From positions 15,688,501-15,752,500 of the forward strand of contig NC_053190.1 in the NCBI RefSeq assembly GCF_905163445.1: 64,000 nucleotides of DNA. The letters run 5' to 3'. The position numbers and the translations under genes were made by a program. Source of the stretch: Pararge aegeria. Lineage: Eukaryota; Arthropoda; Insecta; Lepidoptera; Nymphalidae. This document shows positions 59,838 to 64,000 of this stretch, piece after piece; positions within the stretch are counted from its first letter, which is position 1, and each line of letters starts with the position of its first letter. The notes under the pieces are model-generated. The model was not told the origin of the DNA and ran no database searches. It saw only the letters and a program-made list of their open reading frames with translations.

Positions 59838-60048
59838 ACTAATAATATAAATGCGAAAGTGTGTTTCTTTGTTTGTCCTTACTTAACGCCCTAAATAAGC
59901 AACCAATCGTCTTAATTTTTGTCACAGAGTTAGTTGAAAGAACGGAGAGTAGCACAGGCTACTTTTTATACCAGGAAAACGAGCGGTTCTCACGAGAACC
60001 GTAAAAAAACAAGGGCTGACGAAGAACGCGGGCAACATGCAGTATTAA
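59838..60048 (+). mobile_element. Lep1-like (Helitron-type) repeat
   Basis: 'atactaataatataaatgcg', 'aaagtgtgtttctttgtttg', 'ccttacttaacgccctaaat', 'aagcaaccaatcgtcttaat', 'gagttagttgaaagaacgga', 'ggctactttttataccagga', 'gacgaagaacgcgggcaaca', with terminus 'tgcagtattaat' in place of 'cagctagt'. Confidence 0.75.
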
Positions 60049-60049
60049 T

Positions 60050-60455
60050 TATATACACTTTAATGGCTGGTGTAACTAAAAAGCTATAACTGTGGTGGGT
60101 TAGCATTCATGCTGTGCATCGAATGCTTAATGGTAAAACAAAGTACGTACACATTTCATGTAATCACGCACCGTGAGAAGCCACCCTTAGTCTGTCGGGG
60201 ATAATTTGTACCCCATGCGAAATATAACACCGATGCTTACCGAGTTGCGTGCGGCGGGTGGGGTAAATAATCGCCTGCTTGCGGTTACAATACGTCTCCC
60301 TTATACCAACACTCTGATTAATAAAAGTTTTCGTGTAACCCCCCCCCCCCCCCCCATCCATGTGTTATATTTGATTAAATTTATAGTATTAATAAAATAC
60401 CAGTATAATCATAATTCCCTGGATGTTTTAGAACGATATTTTATAATTTTTTTTT
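60050..60455. other. no recognised gene; contains a 17-base C run
   Basis: A homopolymer of 17 C occupies 60,339-60,355, unusual in such AT-rich DNA. The minus-strand ORF over it reads the run as poly-Gly and is not credible. 60,180-60,300 is moderately GC-rich with no partner. Confidence 0.5.
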
Positions 60456-60456
60456 A

Positions 60457-60715
60457 AGGCCGGTTGGCGCAGTGGATAGCGACCCTGCTTCGAGAGTCTA
60501 AGGCCCGTGGATTCGATTCTCACAACTGGAAATTGTTTGTGTGATGAACATGAATGTTTTACAGTATCTGGGTGTTTATCTGTATTTTATAAGTATTTAT
60601 GTATATTATTCATAATAAATATTCATCAGTTATCTTAGTACCCATAACACAAGCTATGCTTACTTATGGGCTGGACGGCGATGTGTGTATTGTCGTAGCA
60701 TATAAAAAAAAAAAT
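60457..60715 (+). mobile_element. SINE family C, full-length
   Basis: 'aaggccggttggcgcagtgg', 'atagcgaccctgcttcgaga', 'gtggattcgattctcacaac', 'gtgtgatgaacatgaatgtt', 'cagttatcttagtacccata', 'ctggacggcgatgtgtgtat', A-rich end. Confidence 0.9.
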
Positions 60716-60717
60716 TA

Positions 60718-61034
60718 CGGAAAGTCCATTAAAATTCTCTTTATTCATGGATGGATTGATGTCCGATCGTTGCTTTGGCAGCTTTTCCGGATATCCGTAA
60801 TAGCCGCATCGGGAGGTACAAAACGCGGTCGTCGAGTCGTTTTTGACTATCGAAACATTGTAATTTCAAAGCATTTTGCTTACCACCTAATGCACCTAGT
60901 TTAAGAATCGCAAATACTATAATCCAATTTATATTTTGTCAAAAGGGCTTGTTGTAGAATTGTACATGAATTTTATCATTAGCTTTAGATGAATAAAGTC
61001 TATTTTACATATTTACTATCGACCGTCGCGTCGT
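60718..61034. other. no recognised feature
   Basis: 60,760-60,850 is GC-balanced ('gcgggtacaa'-like, 'acgcggtcgtcgagtcgt') and part of a 101-codon ORF that starts in SINE C. Not convincing as a gene. Confidence 0.4.
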
Positions 61035-61042
61035 ATGTATAG

Positions 61043-61244
61043 CAGTGGCGTGCATAGAGGGTATGCACAGGGTATGCAGATGATATAAAATGAAGAAAAT
61101 GCCCAGTACAAGTTATAAATACTTAAGAGTAGGTTTTTAAAACTCTTACAATGCCTATCCTTAAGTATGTTTAACTCATACTGGAGATTGTCTTCATTTT
61201 ATATCATCTGCATACCGTGTGCATACCCTCTATGCACGCCACTG
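61043..61244. mobile_element. hAT-type MITE, 202 bp, nearly palindromic
   Basis: Both ends read inward as 'cagtggcgtgcatagagggt' followed by 'atgcaca.ggtatgcagatg' and 'atataaaatgaag'; arms match over about 55 bp with one difference and remain similar for about 85 bp. Flanking 8-mers 'atgtatag' (61,035-61,042) and 'atctatag' (61,245-61,252) differ at one base, consistent with an 8-bp target duplication. The length of the duplication and the 'cagtggcg' termini suggest hAT. No transposase. Confidence 0.85.
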
Positions 61245-61444
61245 ATCTATAGTCAATACCTACAAACCATTTTACTACTGTACATGATACTTTATTAGCC
61301 TAAAAGACATGTAACTGCTTTACACGACATTTTACTTCAAATGACATTATACTACTCTACGTACATTTTATATTCTGTAGAGGATTGCCGATTAGGAGTG
61401 TACAAATCTTAAATAAAGAATACATCTACGTAACGTTACGCTAT

Positions 61445-61812
61445 ACGCTTTTATAATATGATTCCTAAGGTAATTTTGGACCTACCAATGCATAAGTTTA
61501 AAGAATGTGTTAAAACACATTTATTACAGCGAGGTTATTATACAATTGATGAGTTTCTTAATGACAAGGTTGCTTGGAAGCATCCGCCTCCGCTTTCATC
61601 TCTCACAAGATAGAAAAATGAATGTTAAAATGTAAAATGTAAAATTTTGATGTTGGAAAAGAGCAACTGCTGAGTTTCTTGCCGGCTTCTTCTCGGTAGA
61701 ATCTGCCTTCCGAACCGGTGGTAGAGTCACTACACACGGACAGACTTGACGTTTCAAAAGTGCTTGTATTAGGCCTACTTGAAATAAATGAATTTTGAAT
61801 TTTGAATTTTTG
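61445..61812 (+). pseudogene. CR1-like LINE 3' end with ORF terminus
   Basis: The plus strand encodes the ORF2 C-terminus (FYNMIPKVILDLPMHKF, then KTHLLQRGYYTIDEFLNDK) ending with TAG near 61,609. The 3' UTR has 'gatgttggaaaagagcaact', 'gagtttcttgccggcttctt', 'ccttccgaaccggtggtaga', and the tail (gaatttt)n. Nearly the same peptide as the 38.8-39.0 kb minus-strand copy, so these are recent siblings. Confidence 0.8.
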
Positions 61813-61941
61813 AACGTTAATGTTTCTGGCCCTACAAAATAATAATGTTTAATCTGACTCAACACGCGTGAAGTCACTAGTATATCCGAGAAACGAGTCA
61901 TTGTAAAAATATCAACAACGTACCAACTATATTATGCTAGC

Positions 61942-62100
61942 GAACCGCAGAAAAACTGATTAACGTAATGTGACCCTCGGGGCGAAAATCACTACGGGCT
62001 CTATCGAGACCGCGAAATTTCATCTGCAGCGTTACTTGTATCATTAGGAGCGCCGGTTACTGCTAGTGATGTACCTGATTATGTGCATTTATCGATAAAG
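61942..62100 (+). repeat. spaced array, unit 1
   Basis: 'ccgcagaaaaactgattaac', 'gtaatgtgaccctcggggcg', 'tctatcgagaccgcgaaatt', 'tcatctgcagcgttacttgt', 'atcattaggagcgccggtta', 'ctagtgatgtacctgattat', 'gtgcatttatcgataaag'. TATCGATA at 62,090-62,097 matches the DRE octamer known from insect DREF-regulated promoters. Confidence 0.75.
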
Positions 62101-62535
62101 TAAATTATAACCAACTCAGTCAAAAATTACTGGTAATTTGAGTTCTGTGTAAATAACCTCTATCAGTTACATTAAACGTCAATAGATTTTGTATGTGTAT
62201 AATTTTTTATTTTTTTCTATTAGTTACATTATACGTAGGTCCATCTTTTATACATATGCAATAATATGTTATGTTAGTAATTATTTTATTTTATTAAGCG
62301 TTTTTATTATCATTGATTTGCTGGAATATATAATATTACTGACTAAAGAAGTTACATGTTTCACTTCATAAATTTCATAATGTATAACTTAACAGCCCTT
62401 TAATTTAATTTGTATGGTCCTATATTTTGTCAGTTTAATAAACTGTCAAAATAAACGATACCAAATAAGCTAATGAAAAAGTACCGCAATGGAATGCTAA
62501 GTCGCTCAGTGGCTCTTGCCAGTAGTATTCTAGTG
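62101..62535. other. AT-rich spacer between array units 1 and 2
   Basis: AT-rich with 'agttacattaaacgt' and 'agttacattatacgt' repeated at about 62,166 and 62,223. No ORF of interest. Confidence 0.5.
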
Positions 62536-62692
62536 AAGCCGCAGAAAAACTGATTAAAGTAATATGACACCCTAGCTCGAATCACTCCGGGGTCTGTCGA
62601 GACCCTGAAATTTAATCTGCAGCATTGTTCATATCATTAGGAGTGCTGGTTGCCATTAGTGATGCACCTGTTAATGTGCATTTATCGATAAA
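62536..62692 (+). repeat. spaced array, unit 2
   Basis: 'gccgcagaaaaactgattaa', 'agtaatatgacaccctagct', 'tctgtcgagaccctgaaatt', 'taatctgcagcattgttcat', 'atcattaggagtgctggttg', 'ccattagtgatgcacctgtt', 'aatgtgcatttatcgataaa'. TATCGATA at 62,683-62,690. Diverged from unit 1 by scattered substitutions, with the same block order. Confidence 0.75.
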
Positions 62693-63236
62693 ACTATCTG
62701 AGAGAAACATGCTCGTAATCGTAAATATAACTATTTGTTTTAAATAAACTTAATTGATTTGTCAGAGCTATTATAATTATTTTTGCATATTACTATAAAT
62801 GGAATAAATAATTTCTGAAAAAATGTATAAATCAAAATTCACTTCACAAATGAGCTTAATTTATATTATAATACCACCGAATATGTTGTAATTTTATTAA
62901 GATCAGCTTTTATTTCATTGGTTCCGTTACTATCTAGATTGTTATCTTAATGAACAATAAGATAATTAGTTTTTATTTTCCAAAAACCCCGCAGCGTGCC
63001 TAGTTTTAATTACTATAAACCTTAAAATAAATGATTTGATTTAACCTTAAAAAGGCACTTAATATTTATAACATTAAACTAGCCGGATAATGGACTGTCT
63101 TTGCGCGAGTGACAGCCTAGTATTAGCCCCATTTATTAAGCTGCACTGACCGTTGATGCCTTGTAATTTTGGACCTAAAGCGAAGAGAAACAGGCATTAT
63201 AAAACATTTTTAAACAAATGGCAAAAACATCATGAA
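62693..63236. other. AT-rich spacer between array units 2 and 3
   Basis: AT-rich unique sequence, with a GC-balanced patch near 63,085-63,160 ('gcgcgagtgacagcctagta'). Confidence 0.5.
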
Positions 63237-63397
63237 GCTGTAGGAAACCTGATAACCTAATTTGACCGTCGGGGCGAGAATCACTTCAGAAATTTCATCT
63301 GCAGCGTTGCTTGTATCATTAGAAGTGAAGCTAGGGTACAGAGCGCCAGGTACCACTAGGGTTGTACACTGTACCTACATTGCGAAATCGATAACGT
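63237..63397 (+). repeat. spaced array, unit 3 (rearranged)
   Basis: 'acctgataacctaatttgac', 'cgtcggggcgagaatcactt', 'gaaatttcatctgcagcgtt', 'gcttgtatcattagaagtga', 'gcgccaggtaccactagggt'. It lacks the 'ctatcgagaccg' segment and carries an extra 'agctagggtacag'. The terminal motif is 'gaaatcgataacg', one base off TATCGATA. Confidence 0.7.
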
Positions 63398-63937
63398 GAG
63401 CCTAAAATTAACGGATAAATAATCGCATTAGTCATTACACTTGACGACTTTTAGATAAAAGCTTGTCTTTTTGTTTGTACTATTAACCTTCACGTAAGAT
63501 AATTAAAATATTTCGAAAAAAAATTTATTCTCTTATCATCATTACATCACAAAACTCAAGGACATGGACATTCCACATTTATTGGATAGTACATCAAAAG
63601 TCTGAAAAAAAGATTCTTGAATTTATACTATGACACTATAAAGACTTTTGTTTTAAAGCTTTAATGCACTGTTACCTAAATAAACGGTCTGACTATTTAT
63701 TAAACAAATTATAAACTAATAGATCCTAAGACAGTCATGTTCGAATATACATACGTACATGCAAGCACACATACTCTCCATCTTTTATATTAGTATATAT
63801 TATAATTATGAACTAAGTATAGATATAGATGGATTAGATAAGAAAGAAGAAAATGGTAGTCACTTATATCTATTATAACGTAACAAACGCAAACCTAAAA
63901 GTAAAATATCAAGTCGCACACGTAGTAAACGTACGAG
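63398..63937. other. AT-rich spacer between array units 3 and 4
   Basis: AT-rich unique sequence without recognised repeats. Confidence 0.5.
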
Positions 63938-64000
63938 ACAAAAGAAAAACTGATTAACGTAATGTGACCGCAGGGCGTATGGGCGCGTCACTACGAGCTT
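63938..64000 (+). repeat. spaced array, unit 4 (cut by window end)
   Basis: 'caaaagaaaaactgattaac', 'gtaatgtgaccgcagggcgt', 'gcgtcactacgagctt' matches the first 60 bases of unit 1. The array evidently continues past the window. Confidence 0.7.

Noticed and set aside
60164..60361. 65-codon minus ORF starting with a Gly run
   Set aside because: The Gly run is the poly-C tract read in reverse.
60599..60904. 101-codon ORF
   Set aside because: Its first third is SINE C tail and an A-run; the remainder has no recognised domain.
61596..61901. 101-codon minus ORF
   Set aside because: Antisense to a CR1-like LINE 3' UTR and its (gaatttt)n tail.

Overview
This window looks like intergenic or intronic DNA from a lepidopteran (moth or butterfly) nuclear genome. 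It is strongly AT-rich. I found no exon, tRNA, rRNA or snRNA gene that I would defend. Many of its repeats are types I recognise from Lepidoptera: tRNA-headed SINEs, CR1/jockey-like LINE 3' ends, Helitron-like (Lep1-type) pieces ending near 'gcgggcaacagctagt', and foldback elements with 'cggagcgaaacgtgcgtaga'. The only clear protein-coding relic is the C-terminal end of a LINE reverse transcriptase ORF at 23.2-23.66 kb. Family letters below are mine, and all family calls come from reading the sequence, not from a database search.

Repeat families. A: SINE with head 'cggtgatagcccagtgggta' and a tail near 'gccggtaatgggttgatga'. B: SINE with core 'gccgctaagcgatttagtgt' and 'ggttagcccgctaccatctt'. 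C: SINE with head 'ggccgattggcgcagtgggc' and tail 'tggcgatgtgtgtattgtcg'. D: foldback element. H: short repeat around 'cgaagcgtc ... aaaccgctccaaaccggttta'. J: repeat with 'ccgctaagcagcattgttgc' and 'ccatcaggtgggccatctgc'. N, O, L, P: dispersed pairs or small groups found only within this window. R: 'actagcgtacc ... tatagat' element. CR1-like LINE ends occur in two subfamilies, one tailed (ttgact)n and one tailed (gaatttt)n. A third LINE 3' end carries 'gttgcctgg(c/a)agagatcgct'.

Layout. 0-7.6 kb: R, A, B and J repeats and LINE ends, with an unexplained 148-codon ORF at 4.66-5.11 kb. 8-13 kb: a cluster of O repeats, the second N copy, Lep1-like pieces and a decayed hAT-type MITE. 14-22.9 kb: D foldbacks, four H units in tandem order, CR1 ends and Helitron-like blocks. 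23-30 kb: the LINE ORF, B SINEs and D, with long featureless AT-rich stretches. 30.7-35.03 kb: one complete LTR retroelement that encodes no recognisable protein. 35-44.9 kb: C and A SINEs, a pogo/Tigger-like MITE, CR1 ends and minus-strand H units. 45-61 kb: hairpins, A/B/C SINEs, several nested insertions and a well-preserved hAT-type MITE. 61.4-64 kb: a CR1 end followed by a spaced direct-repeat array that runs off the right edge.

The most notable structures are: (1) the 4.32-kb non-coding LTR element with indistinguishable 1,042-bp LTRs and a 4-bp CGCG target duplication; (2) a 28-bp hairpin array inside it whose alternating units keep a stem by a paired base change; (3) LTR segments shared with LINE 3' ends and with other hairpins in the window; (4) the four-copy array at 61.9-64.0 kb, spaced about 600-700 bp, with TATCGATA in two copies; (5) a 56-bp block identical in two otherwise diverged N repeats; (6) a 55-bp perfect inverted repeat fused to a D element.
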